NCBI GenBank assembly: GCA_013397845.1
Contig: VZTG01004475.1
Coordinates: 910,506 to 974,505, forward strand
DNA length: 64,000 bases
Source: Melanocharis versteri
Taxonomy: Eukaryota > Chordata > Aves > Passeriformes > Melanocharitidae
Direction of reading: 5' to 3'
The translations under genes and the position numbers were made by a program. Positions 13,791 to 26,497 of this stretch are shown in pieces. The first letter of the stretch is position 1. Each line of letters starts with the position of its first letter. The notes below the pieces were generated by a model. It was not told the DNA's origin, made no database searches, and was given only the letters and a program-made list of their open reading frames with translations.

Positions 13791-13815
13791 TTTATATATA
13801 TATGTATATATATGT
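13791..13815 (+). repeat. AT dinucleotide microsatellite
   Basis: TATTTATATATATATGTATA-type imperfect (TA)n of about 25 bases. Confidence 0.85.
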
Positions 13816-15408
13816 CAGAGTGGAGCAGGGGTTTGAGAAGGGGTTTTTACCATTGTTAGGGCACTAAGATCAGTTTGTGTGCAAGACTCTCTTATAAGAT
13901 TAATATAAAAAGTGGTGGGACAGGAATGGTAGAAATGCTTCAAGGAGCAAGTAATAATATCGCAAAGGCAGAATCCTTTTCAAATGCAGCTGAAAGGTTC
14001 AGGAATTTACTATGCCCAGCACCTGGAGTGGCAATTTGCTATAGCAAGACAGACTGAGGCAGTGGACTGAGCTGTGGGGTACCCAGGGAGCACTCAAGTG
14101 AAGGGAACTTGGCATAACCAAGTCCTTTTGGTCTCGTTAGCCAGAATAATTCACAGGGCTGAAAAACTGACAGAAGGAAAAAAATTCGAACTGCTACGAC
14201 AACTCCTGAAGGAGTCTGAGACACTTGTAAGATCTGGATTGTTGCTGAATAAAGAGGGGGCTAGATTAAGGAAGATGAAAAATTATAGCAGGGAGCTGAA
14301 ATGAGAGAAATACAGAAGGGAAGTGAGGCACAACTTCTGGAGGGAATTGCCATAAAAAGAACACTTGCTTCCTCACACCCTGAGATTGAAAGTGACTGTC
14401 TCCTGGTGTCCTGGCTGGAAGGAAAATTTGTGTTTTGGTGGAACTCAGGTTATTGGTGTCATTGGTGAGGTTGAGTATCAGTCACAGGAGGTCAGAGCAG
14501 ACTCCTGATGTCCTTGGACCGGGAGCATCTATAAAGGTGGCTGGTGAAAGATGGTGAAGTTTATTACCAGTGATTGAGCAAATCACTCATGTGGTGTAGA
14601 AGATCTTGAGAAAGAGCACCTTGAGTTGCCCACTGTGTTTGTGGGCAGCTTATTCTAATGGTATAAAATGTGTGGTGGCAGAAAGATTGGCAAAAGCACC
14701 TCGACAGCACCCAGCTCCTGGGCCCTAGAGCACATCTGAGTGTGTCACTGCTCCCAGCACCTTAAAGGAGCCACAGGAGGCTTTTTCAGGGAGAGCTGCA
14801 CAGTGGTTTCAATATCCTGCCTCTGGAAATGCCATTAACAGATTCATTTTTTGAAAAATGTTGTGTGTCTTGATCATGATTTAATCTTTAGGGGCTGCAA
14901 TTCGGGAAAAAGCCATAATTTTTTGTCCTAAATTAACTTTTAATAGAGTAACAAAAGCCCTGAAGGCCAAACCACTTCATCTTTAAAATGTTCACATATT
15001 AACATTTTTTCCACATCCATTAAATGAAGATGTTGTTCTACTGTGTAAATATCTATATTTATTTTAATAATTTACTGCCTTTATAAATATTCATAAAATT
15101 GCTTTTTAACTGTCATAAAGTTTAGGAATGTGGAGGCTTGGATGTTTATGCAGAGGTTATTGGCAGGCCCTTATAGATAAGGATTCGCTAAATGGAAAAT
15201 ATTAAAGATTCCCAGAATAAAGGCAATTTGCAAAAAGACTTCAATTTAACAACTTGTGTTAGTTTTAAATAAGTTTACTTTGGAAAAAGTAATTTCACTT
15301 TTCTACAATGTCTACATTGTTTATTTCCTTCCCTCTGGTACTTTTTATGGCCAGCACATACAATTGTGAAGATTATAGTTTACACTGTAAATCTCCATTT
15401 AACGAGGA

Positions 15409-15442
15409 CCCTCCCTTTCCTTCCATCCCTTCCTCCCTCCCT
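15409..15442 (+). repeat. Polypyrimidine tract followed by AG
   Basis: About 34 almost uninterrupted pyrimidines (CCCTTTCC, CATCCC and CTCCCTCC blocks) followed directly by TAG at 15442-15444. It looks like a strong decoy splice acceptor on the sense strand. No family-matching exon follows; the downstream sequence is an imperfect (AT/TG) repeat (15455-15500). Confidence 0.8.
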
Positions 15443-18400
15443 AGAGATGCACAAATATATGTGCATATGTTTATATACATATATACAGTATGTGCATATA
15501 AATACACAAATAAAAACTGCGTTAAAAAAACCAAACATTTTTAAGGGAACATAAACACTTTATATGCATTTCATTATTAAGGACACTGGGGTTTTAGTTG
15601 GGGTTTTTTTGTGGTCTTTTTTTGGATGTTGGAATTTTTTCCAAGGCTCCTAAAGTCTTTATATACACACATTTCCCCATATGAGTGCTGTGGGACTTTT
15701 AATGATATTTTATCCCTTCCTAAAGCCCTTCTCAAAAAGTCAAGCCACAGATATAGGCAGTATAAATAAAAATTATAGAAGCATGTAAAACTATACCTGG
15801 GGATCTGGATCTGAAGGGATTATCTACTAACATCCACTGGAATAGCATCCTGTTTTTCAGGTTTTCTCTAATTTACCATCCTCTTAAAATCTCATCTTGA
15901 TTCTTAAAATCCTGAGAGTTTCTCTTGAAAGTCCAAACTGAATTCAGGTTGATTCATTCAAATTGTTGGTGCAGAGTTTGCTAATTAGCCAGTTTATATT
16001 TGTACAGATTTTGTTAGTTCTTATTTTGTCTTGAAGGAAGCACTAGTTGCTTTGTGGTCCTTTTTCCTTAGCCTTTGTCTGCCCTGAATTTATCAGAGAT
16101 TCTCTCCTTCAAGTCCGTTGCTTTTATTCTTTATCCTTTTTCTCTTCCCCCAAAGACTAAATTTAGTGTACTCATGTTCTTAACCTTCCCTTTCCTCAAA
16201 CAGCCTCTTTAATCTGTGAGATATCACACAGTCTAAAGAGTACTCCCTTTGCATTTCTTCTCTACTTCCTACGTAAAAAAAATCTACCTAGGCCTTCAAA
16301 AAACCTCACAATAGTCTATACCAAAAAGGTGTTTATGTAATTGAGGTTTCACAATCATCGATCCTGTGTTTTAAATGAATCTTTTAGTCACCTGTTTGCC
16401 TCTTCCTGATTTTGTGGTTCATGGAATCATGCACAAGCTGTTCTGCTCTTTAGTGATTACTGGGAAATTTTATGTTTGTTTTGGAGAAAGACCATTGGCC
16501 TTCCTTCATCAGAAAGTGAGACGTGGGAGAGATTGGTAGGCACACTTCTCAGTTATATTCCTCCTGCTCTGACTGATAGCAGTGCTTTCTTGTTCCTTTT
16601 GGACAGAAGGAACAAACCATAATAGTTAAATAGACAAGCCTGGAGACACCCTGCCTCCATAGCATAAAACTGATCTGAGTTAAGTGGGCTAAGAAACGCA
16701 CCCCAGCCCCCTGAGGAAATGTACCAGAGTTAAAAAACCAAGTCTTTCTGCACAGATTTATCACCTAATGCTTCAACTGGAAGTCATATTTTAATTCTTT
16801 GTTGGTAAACTTAGTTTCAAACATAGCTAGCGGGAAAAAAAAAAAATTGAAAGTACCAATTGCAATACGTTTTCCCCTCAGTGTGAGGCACTGTGGGAGA
16901 GAAAATCAAGAAGTCCTACTGACTTGAGAAGTCTATAGCTGATGACTAAAAAAGCAGTCAAATAGGAAGTCCCAGACAGTGGTTTTGTATTCCTGATTGG
17001 AACCAAGTCACACTGAGCTCCCGTGTTCAGTTCCTAGAAGGCAGTTAGTATCCAGAATAATTTTTAGCTGAGCATGTCAATTTTCCTCTGACTTCATCCA
17101 GCATTTGAAGGATGAGGTACTGTGACCTGTGCCACCTAAATGTGAAACAGTGCCAGTGCAGTTATAAATCCAATCTGTATCTGTCCACGGGTATGAAACA
17201 GTTGACAAAAATTTGCTCTCTTATCCCCTTAGTCAAGTGCACTGCAGTAAATTAAAGAGGGAATTCTCACTCCACTTTTTACAGTGTAAATGGGAAAAAG
17301 TAATTTGCTCTTGTAAGCAGGAAGAAGAATATGTAAGGGGTGAGGTAGGAGAAAAGCAATTGATGTCTGGAAGGAAGCACAATTATAGCACAACTTGTCA
17401 ATATTCTCTAGTAATTAACATTTTGGTTGCATCAGTAAACGGACTTCTGGGTATTACTCATTTCCTTTTTGCTTACAAACCCCTGGTTTTGTTTGCATGG
17501 AAGGAGAGATGTGCTATTAGCAGAGTAAATGAGGGGAAATGCAAGTTAATGGCCAAAAGTAGGTATCGATTATTCTGCATTTCTGATGCCACACAATTTT
17601 CCGTGAATGTTTTGAGAAGGCACTGCTGGTTTGCAGACTTATTTGTGTTCCCAGCTGTAGTTCCTGTTCTCTCTTTCTCTTCCATGTTGATACAGAAATT
17701 TCTGAAGTCCTACTGGTGAATCAAACACTTAATTCTCCCCGATTTGACTCGGTGCATAGTCCTGTTATCTTCAGCAACCCTAAATGCGTGTATTTCTCTT
17801 GGGGAAGTGATTCTAAATATTCATATACTCAACTGGCTGTTTAATTGCACATTCACTGCATGTATTGAATGTATCCTTTGAAAAATTAGTCCAGCTCCCA
17901 TAATGGATTGCTATTTCCTGAGGGGAAAGGCTGACCAGTGTTATAGGAAGTCTCTTCCTTTTAGTGCAATAAAATTGAGTGAGACACTAAGTGGCTTCCA
18001 TTCAAACATGGACAATGGCTGACTCATAAAGAATTCATTGTGGGGTCTTCTGAAGCTCTTGTCTGATTTTAGAGGTGTGAAACTCAAGCATAATTTTCTA
18101 TTCTATCAAGCCCTTAAAAAGTGAGTAGTAAATGCAATCATCCAATTTACCGTGTGAGTGCTATGTCCTGATAAATGGTGCAAAGTCAAGTGAAATGGAT
18201 TTGCTGTGAGGCAACTGTTCTGAAGCAGAGCTGAGCAAAGATGTCCATTGCCTCAGTCTGTACCCTGAATCCAGACATGATCCACACTTGTGTGCAGGGC
18301 AGTGGGAAACACCACTTTGTCTTTCCTTCAGAAAACCTAAACTTTTTTAATTTGCTCTTCCTGCAGATGCACTGATCATACTTCTGCTAGTGGTCTTGGC

Positions 18401-21400
18401 CCTTTTTTTAATTCTTGTGTAGGGAATTACAAGTATTTTTTCCTACCCAAGCTGCTAATTGAGCTGGTCTTTTGCATTAGTCGAGCTTGGCTTTCACAAA
18501 AGAGCCATTGACAGACAAATTATCTGGGCCTTTTCCCAGCTCATATGTTTCCAGCACATTTCAACAACAGCTGAGAAAGGAGGAAAATAAAATGAAAGAT
18601 CCAGGACCTCTGAGTAGGGATGAGGGGTGAATATATAAAATATCATCCTGCCAGAACAGATCTGCCTGACTTTTGGTTCTGTCAAAGTGTCAGCCACTGG
18701 ACTGGGTGAAGCAATGCCAGAAATCTTCAGAACTGCCCCCTCCAACAGGTCTGCAGAGGAGAGGCATGGGCCAGCACTGTACATCCTGCTTATATTTGGT
18801 ATTTTCTGGAATAGTGATCAGAGGAAAAGGTCATCTGTCTTCAGGCAACAGGTGTTGTATAAGTACTGCCCTCATTCTGTAGAGGGTTTGACTTGTGTGG
18901 CATGTTCTATAGTAATTACTAGTTTATTATTTTATTAAGAAGAAGTTATGATTCTTCTCTGACATTTTATGCTCTTTCAAGTCTTTTCTCCTCATTTCAG
19001 AATGCTTCATAAGAATCAGTTTATTTACATACCTGTGAACTGAGAAACTGGGTTGAAAGGTATCAAATGTCACTGTTCTTGAATAAAGTGTTTATGTAAA
19101 ATGTGATTTAAGAGATTATAGAAGTAAATAGTTCTAATCCTAGAATCAGTGTTTTATTTGATAAACCAGGATGTCACAGATGACTCAACTGGATTTCCAT
19201 GCCTTGTGGCTCTTTGGGACATAGAGCCAGATCCAGACCTTGGTTTGATTTTTGCGTTGATTCTCTGTGGCTTTAGAGACTCAACTCTGAGAACTGGTTC
19301 ACAAAATCAGTACTTGTGACTTATGCATGAAAATCTGAATTCTACCCTTTCAAATACACCTGTAATTTTCTACGTGATCAGAACTCTGAGTAGAAACATG
19401 GACTTGCTGGATGCTGAGATCAACCTTTTCATTTGCATCCATGGAACCTGGGGTTTATATCTTACATTCTATAATGCCCAGCCTATGGAAAGTTTCCATT
19501 ATTTTCCCTAGGATTACTTTAATTGCTCCTTTCAGATTGTCTGTAGCTGGATTTTGTGGAGCATGGATGGTTAAAATGTATAACTGCTTGTCTTCCCTGG
19601 AGAGGGAAGAGGTGGCTTTTAGCTTTATATTTTTTAATTTTCTCTTTGTCTGCATAATGCCGTAGAACACCAAAGTCAAAATTTCACTCTTAGCCATTTG
19701 GGCCTCTTGATGTCTGTGCATGAATTTGAAAAGAAAAACACCAAGTCCATCATTACAAATATAATTGGCACCCTCTTTGCAAGTACAGCAATAACCACTT
19801 GGAATATTTTGTTTCGATTGCCAAAACATTAAACTAACCTTCTGTGCAGAAGGCAATTCTTCCACAGTGAACATATTTTCACTTAACAGGAAAAGATTGT
19901 GCATTTCAATATGAGAACTCAGGCATTTTAATTTCCTCTTTAGGTCTCAGTGAATAATTCACAAACAACATGCGTAACAAAGTTAGACTTCTGTTGTTTT
20001 CTCTTGATCTACGTCTAACGAAATGGCAGCTTCCTTTATATGTTATCCTGCTACATTCTCATGTTTTTTAGTGAGTTTGGTTTCTGTGTTTGGCTTCTGG
20101 GGTTTTTCTTCGTGTTTTTTTGTTTATTTTTGGTATTGAATTTTCTCTTCTGAGAGCAATTCTCCATATTTGGAGTTGTGATCATTGAAGGTAATGGATT
20201 ATTTTGATTTTTTTTTTTTAAAGCATTGATTGGGATGCTTTTTGATACATATAATCAATCAGGGTTGTTGCAAACAAAAAGTTTCCTGAACTTCCTTATG
20301 GTCATTGGGAGAGAAAACAAAAATCCCATGATCACAGTCATTGGAACCTTAAGTTAAGAAAGTTGGGGGCTACCTTCCTTAATTGATTTAGGATGCTGTA
20401 TGGTAACTAGAGGAATTTTCACAATTGTTTCAAATTTCACATCTCTTATATGCTTCAGATTTCTCTGAAAATCAGGTCCTTCATCAGATAAAACACCCTT
20501 AACCAAACAAACCCCAACTTTCACAAAGCTGCCCTGTAATTGTGGATAACCACAGAATGTGCATGGGCTGAGATCTGTCAGGGCAGCTCAGTTATGTGTA
20601 GATACAGGTAATATTTTAGTTGGAGGACAGAGTGTTTGCATTTTGTGAAGGCTGGAGGAGTGCCTGCACTGGCAGTTGAACCTGTTATTTATGTTTTCCC
20701 ACTGTCAGTTATTATGCAGACTTAAGAATTCTTACCACACAGCCTCAGAGGTGACCTTGATGTGACCTGGAGAGACCTCCCTTCCAGTAAGATGGAAGCA
20801 TAAATTTCACTTCTGAGTCAATCCTGCTTTTCCCTGGAGTGGGAAATGACTATATTGCATCTTATATCAGTATTCAGTTATATGTGATGGCTTTATGCTG
20901 TAAAATGTCCATTGGGGAACTGACCTGATCACTCATTTCAGTCAGGCCTCCACTGTAATCTCAGAGGAAAAACGATATAATCTAATCCACTTAACCACCT
21001 GGGCATGTCCCGTTCCTGTTTATCATATTAGAGAGTGCAAGAAAAAAAGGCAAGGCCAAATCTGCTAGTTCAGGCCATTCTTGGATTACAGGCTGACAAA
21101 ATCTTTATGGCATTTTAGAAATTAATTGGTCTGGAGCATCTGTGTAGAAATTACTGTCCCTTGCTATGGTAAGGTGCTGCAATGTTCCTTAAGAAGGAGA
21201 TACAAGGAAGGCATTTGGAATGCGTTAGAGAGTTGGGATCTGGCCTCCTCTTCCTGCCTAAGAACAGTCCCATTCAAAGCAGAATGTATTTATCTGTCTT
21301 GGTTTGAAATACCTACGAGGAGTCCAAGTACATTATTTGCACTGTGCTTCATACTTGACATTAATGGAAGCATCTCTAAAAGATGACGTTTGCTCTATTC

Positions 21401-23420
21401 AGCAAAGTGGAGTTGGAAGTGTGATGCAGTGTGATAAAAGTACAGAAATTTTCATTACAGGGTATTTAATTTAAATTTCATTCCTTTTCAGTGTAACGTG
21501 ATTTATCAGAGAATAGCTAATTAGGAAAGGTTAAGATATTAGTATTTAAAGAAATTTATGTGAAACTATCATACACAGAAATCTATTTTGCTGTGACATT
21601 TGTACATACAATAGAACCTGTTTACAAATGCCTTTGGTTTTCATACGTGCTTTTTCTGAAAAACTTGAACTCTTTGGAAGTGCAAAATGAATCTTACAAA
21701 AAATGTAGTATTTTTAACGAATTCTTAATTTAAATGGTAATTTATTCATTTCTATTGTTTGCAAGTATCCCTGACTGGATGAACTTTGATGTGAGGACTG
21801 TACAGATTCCCTGAAAGTTGCAAGGACAAAATCTGACATTGTCACTCAACATGCTTTATTTTCTTTGAAGGTGAAGTCATTTCAAGGCATAGAGAAAATT
21901 CAGAAAATAAGATTTGCTTCTGACCTGCCAACAGTGCAGAATTGTTCAATACTTGGTGATAGCAGTGGTAACAGGGGAAGAGTAGCTTAAATTGCCTATT
22001 TCTCCCTTTTTCTGTTCACTAGCAAACAGAATGAAACTACAAGTATGTTATTTTACTTCAAGAAAACCTGTGTTTCCATGTCAAAATTAGCTTGACTGTT
22101 AATACAACAGATCTTAGTAAAGAGATAAGCTTGATTCAATGAAGTTTCCAGAAGACTATAGAAAAACACCACCTTATGTTTAAGCAAGTTAAAACTCACT
22201 TTATCTAATACGAAAACCATACTTAACTGTGTTGCACAGTACATTTTACAGAACAATTGCCCTTCAGCAAAAGCAGCCATGGGTGGTGTTTGATCAGGTA
22301 AAGCTCTCACAGGACAATAAGGTCATGGCCATCCCATGGCACCTTTATTGTGGAAATCCTGTCACCATGAGCTGTCATGGTGAAGTGCACAGACAGTCTC
22401 TCATCCAGACTGAACAGCTGCTTAGTCTCCTGTCAAGAAGTTCTTATTGACCAGAAAAATCTCTCCTCCTTTCTTTCACTGTGAGAACATAATGTAAGAA
22501 ATGCCCTGTGTCAGCCTGATATCCTTCCTTGGCACAGCTTGTGCTTAAGGGAAGAGGATGGGTTGCAAACCAAGTAGGAAGTAATATTTTTTCCCCTGAT
22601 CCCCTTTCCTAAAAATGACAGTCACAGGTGTCTTGACTCTCTGATGTGGAGGATATGTCTGGAGCAATTTAATTATAATCATGACTGTTCTGTGAAATGG
22701 GGAATTTCTGTTCTGAGTCTGTTTATCTCTGTAATAGCTTCTGGTGATGAGGTCCTCTATGCAGATACTTAAACATTTCTTGATATAGAATTGGACATTG
22801 GAAAGCAGGTATATAAAACTCTGCTAATGCTTTACCATTTATTATGAGGTGGGAAAAAAAGAAAGATCCACAAAATATTCCAGCTTCAGTCTGAATCTGA
22901 ACAGCCCAGAGTAACTGATGCAATTCTGAAGGTGCCAGCTGCATGCTAAACATTGATCTTTACCCTTTAGGAATATTAGAAAGAATTTTTTCTTGGCCTC
23001 AAGATTAATAGACAGGGTAATAAGTTCTTAACAAATCTGTACTCCTTAAATAACACCCAAACAAATTTTAAGCTTTTATTCCTGAATTAAGCTAGTCGGT
23101 ATGTCATTGTCAAGGTGTGTTACACGATTATTTGTTTTGCCTCTGAAGATGTTTGTAAATGCTAGGGAGAAAAGGTGTCTTTAACATTACTATAACCCTG
23201 TTCTCTAATTAAACTTGAAGAGGAAAAAAAACCCAACCCAACATAAAACAATGCCCCTCCAAAAGAGTGTTTTCTAGAAAACTTCTGTTATTTTGTTCCA
23301 GAAAATATCTTAGATGGTAAGCTTGGAACTTGATGTCAGTGACTGTGAGATGAAATAATACAAATATTTCTAAGGCCGATTTCAAAGTCTTAAGTTGTTT
23401 TCGTTGAGTTGAACTGTTCA

Positions 23421-23650
23421 CCCAGCACTGCCAAACCCACCACTAAACCACGTCCCCAAGTGTCACATCCACACATCATTTAAATCCCTCCAGGGATGGT
23501 GACTCCACCACTTCTGTGCAGCCTTTTCCAGTGCTTGATAACCCTTTTGGTGAAGAATGTTTTCCTAATGTCTAGTTGAATCTTCCCTGATGCAATTTGA
23601 AGCAGTTTCCTCTCATCCTGTTACTTGTTACTTGAGAGAGGAGACCAACA
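23421..23650 (-). mobile_element. CR1 LINE, 3'-UTR fragment
   Basis: On the + strand the sequence reads 'CACCACTAAACCACGTCCC', 'CTCCAGGGATGGTGACTCC', 'CCAGTGCTTGATAACCC', 'TCCTCTCATCCTGTTACTTG' and 'GAGACC'. This is the reverse complement of the end of avian CR1 ORF2 plus 3' UTR. The terminal ATTCTRTG octamers are missing at the left end, and the element is truncated at the right (its 5' end). Divergence is moderate. It lies about 11 kb upstream of exon B in antisense orientation to the gene. Confidence 0.9.
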
Positions 23651-24205
23651 AATAAAGGTCAGAAAGCCTGACTTTGAGTTTCTTACCAATTTAAGTTTAT
23701 TGATATTGAGGGTGTTACTTTGGTGTAAAGCTGGTGCAGTTAAATGTAGGCTTAGGCATGAGGATCTCAATAACTACCAATTTTCTAAACAGAATGACTA
23801 GAAATGCATTTTCCATTAATAAGTGATGCAAAAGTAAGCTTGCCCTGTAACCCTGAACTGGCTTTCTTGTCACCTTTTTAGTTAGAAGCAATAGTAAGTA
23901 CAAAATTAGTCATCACTGTCAGTCTGTTGCCAAAGAGAAGAAATTAATGGCTGAGAAGAGATGTTTCTGTTTGTGGGGGTCTTTTCCCAATCTGTCTCAT
24001 TTGCAAACCTATTGCAAGAGAAAATGCTTGTTCTGACCTTGGAAATATTCCCTGATTTGCTATAGTTTTCTCTCCTGGGCTAAACACCAGGGCCTGTGAT
24101 TGTCATCTTCATTCTGTGTCAGACCATTCATTCCTTACATGGCCCTGCAGGGTAACTTAGTGTTGAGATGGAGCTTATATTTGGGGTTTAATGTTGGAGG
24201 CTTTT

Positions 24206-24255
24206 GGTTTGGCATTTGTTTGGTTTTGTGTTTTGTTTTTTTGTTTTTTTTTTCC
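24206..24255 (+). repeat. T/G-rich low-complexity tract
   Basis: TTTGG, TTTTG and T-run units of about 50 bases on the sense strand (T7, T9 runs separated by G). Confidence 0.8.
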
Positions 24256-26440
24256 TCCGTTGGAGTGAAGTTGTGTATTCTTTAAAGACTTTTTCTGAAA
24301 GTTCTGTCTTAGGACTTACAGTGGTGTAACAGATGTTGATTGATCATGAGTTTTATTGTATTTCTTTTTCATTCATCTTATAACTACAGTATTCTGTTTG
24401 TCATTTAGAAAGTTTAGTGGAGTTCTAGGAGCTGTAAGTGGTGCTAAATCTTTTCAGTGGGCCCATTGGAGGGAACTGTGTTTTTAATGTACAAGGTTTC
24501 AAAAGATATTTTCTTTTGGTCTTTCCTTCCCCAAGAAATTGTCAGAGAAGGACAAAAATAATGTGCTGTCAATGACCTAGTTGAGGAGAAGAGTGACAGA
24601 GCAAGAGTGTTACTACCAAATCTTTCTTAACCACCCTCGGTATGACCTTGTTTTGGTATTGGGGTCTTCCTTTCCTAATCTCTGCATAAAAAAATCTTTG
24701 TGACAGACATTTGAACCTATTTCTCACATTTTATGTTTTTCACTCTATTTTTTAAGACAGGGGAAGGATATAATTTTGGATTGATGCTTTGGAACAAATT
24801 GTAGACTGGTGTTACTGAAGAGGAGCTGGGGGTTGTTGGTTTGGCTTTCCTTTTTTTTCCTAACTGCTGGTGAATGAATGACTTTGTAGTGCCTTGTGAC
24901 TGCCAGACTAATCCAGCTGCCTTCCCTGTTCTCATCAAGTGCTTCAACCTTGGACCTCCTTCATGTAGCTCTTTCTACTATTTCATTTTGGTGAAATGGG
25001 CTATTTAGTAGGTCACAGGAGGAGGCAGAGCTCTGTTTCACTGATGTGCTGAGTGGAAAGCAGTGAAAAAGAAAGGACCTAGGAAGACACAAAAGCTGCA
25101 CGTGTTGGCTTTTTCAACTGTTGTATCTTTTGTGTTGCTTGCCCACAGTTTTGCTGTACCAGAGTTTTACATTAAGTGGTGCTTGAGTTTATTACATATT
25201 GCACTTTAAACCTTGATGTTCAGTGTGAAAGATGCATTTGTGATGTGTCCTGTGTAGCACAGTTCGGGAATAAGTTCTTGTGGAAAAAAAATCCTAGTTC
25301 CTGAAATGTCAGTGAGGGAACAAAATCAAGACTAGCCTCATTTTTAATCTTGGAATTTCTAGGGGAGCTTAGGAGCAGAAATCAGTACTGATAATTTATA
25401 AAGAACTTTTATTGCTAAGGTTTGTAATAACTTCTTTAATATTTATAGTTCTTGAAATGACTTTATGCACTGGGGCACATTCTTTACGATCATTTCTTTT
25501 ATCACTCCTGGTTTGTGACTGTTTTTCTAATAAGGGAGATAAATAAGTTCATTCTGAGTATTGATTTACTTAAAGGCATGCTAACCAAGTAGTTAAACAC
25601 TCTTTTCCATAAATGAAGCTAAAATATTCATTAACCAATTAATAATATTCAGTTTTCCTAGTTGATATATAGATATGCCTGAGGCTTATGTCTAGCACAC
25701 TCTATATTATTATGTGTTCTACTTGGAAACATAAAATTAAATAAAATGTAAATTTAAAAATACATGACAATGTTATGCAGTCTCAAAAGAGACTGTTACA
25801 TTACATTCAAGGCGTTTATTTTAAAAGCATGAAACCTGGATGCAATGTAATGGACCAGGAAAGAGTTGATCAGGGAGTATGTTTTTTTACTTAACAAAAA
25901 ACCAAACCAAAACAAAGACTGGAATATTCCAATACCAATTATTGGATAAGAATTGTGAGAATAATAAAATAAGTGAATAGGTACTGGTGTTGCACAGGTC
26001 CAGTGAAGGCAGATACATTTTAACAATCTAACAGTTGTGCTAATGTGCAATTACTTGGGACAGCAATTGTGCCTTGATTGCAGATCTCTGACTGATTGCT
26101 GTGTGGGTTCTGAGAACATCTGCTGATGCCTTGGTGGATCCCATACAACAGCTGCACTCTTGGAGCTGGAAAAGTCATAATCCTACTTTTATCTTGGAGA
26201 GAGGAGGATGGCTTGGGCTGTTGGCATTTCAACACTGCTGACTTCCAGTGTTGGTACTGGAAAATGTATATTCCAGGTACCCCAAGGGTATTTACATTTT
26301 AGTTGAGAAAAGCCCGTAGGGAGAATCAAAGGTTACGTGTTTACACTGCATATGAGGCACAGTGAGGGATGTTTATACAAGTAGGTATTTCCCTTGCTCT
26401 CTGCTCATCTACTCCCTTAGTCTTGCTGATTATTCCAGGA

Positions 26441-26497
26441 GGGGTTGGAACGAGAGGAGCTTTAAGGTCCCTTCCCACCCAAACCATTCTGTGATAC
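26441..26497 (+). mobile_element. CR1 LINE, terminal 3' fragment
   Basis: This roughly 57-base remnant matches the CR1 3' end: 'GGGGTTGGAACGAGAGGAGC', then 'TTTAAGGTCCCTTCCCACC', then 'CAAACCATTCTGTGAT'. Only the last segment of the element is present, as expected for severe 5' truncation. It sits in a locally GC-richer patch (about 26400-26760). Confidence 0.78.

Noticed and set aside
19455..19904. 149-codon - strand open frame
   Set aside because: Protein-like in places, but no motif I can name and no intact gene context. It may be an unrecognised old repeat and is not reported as a gene.
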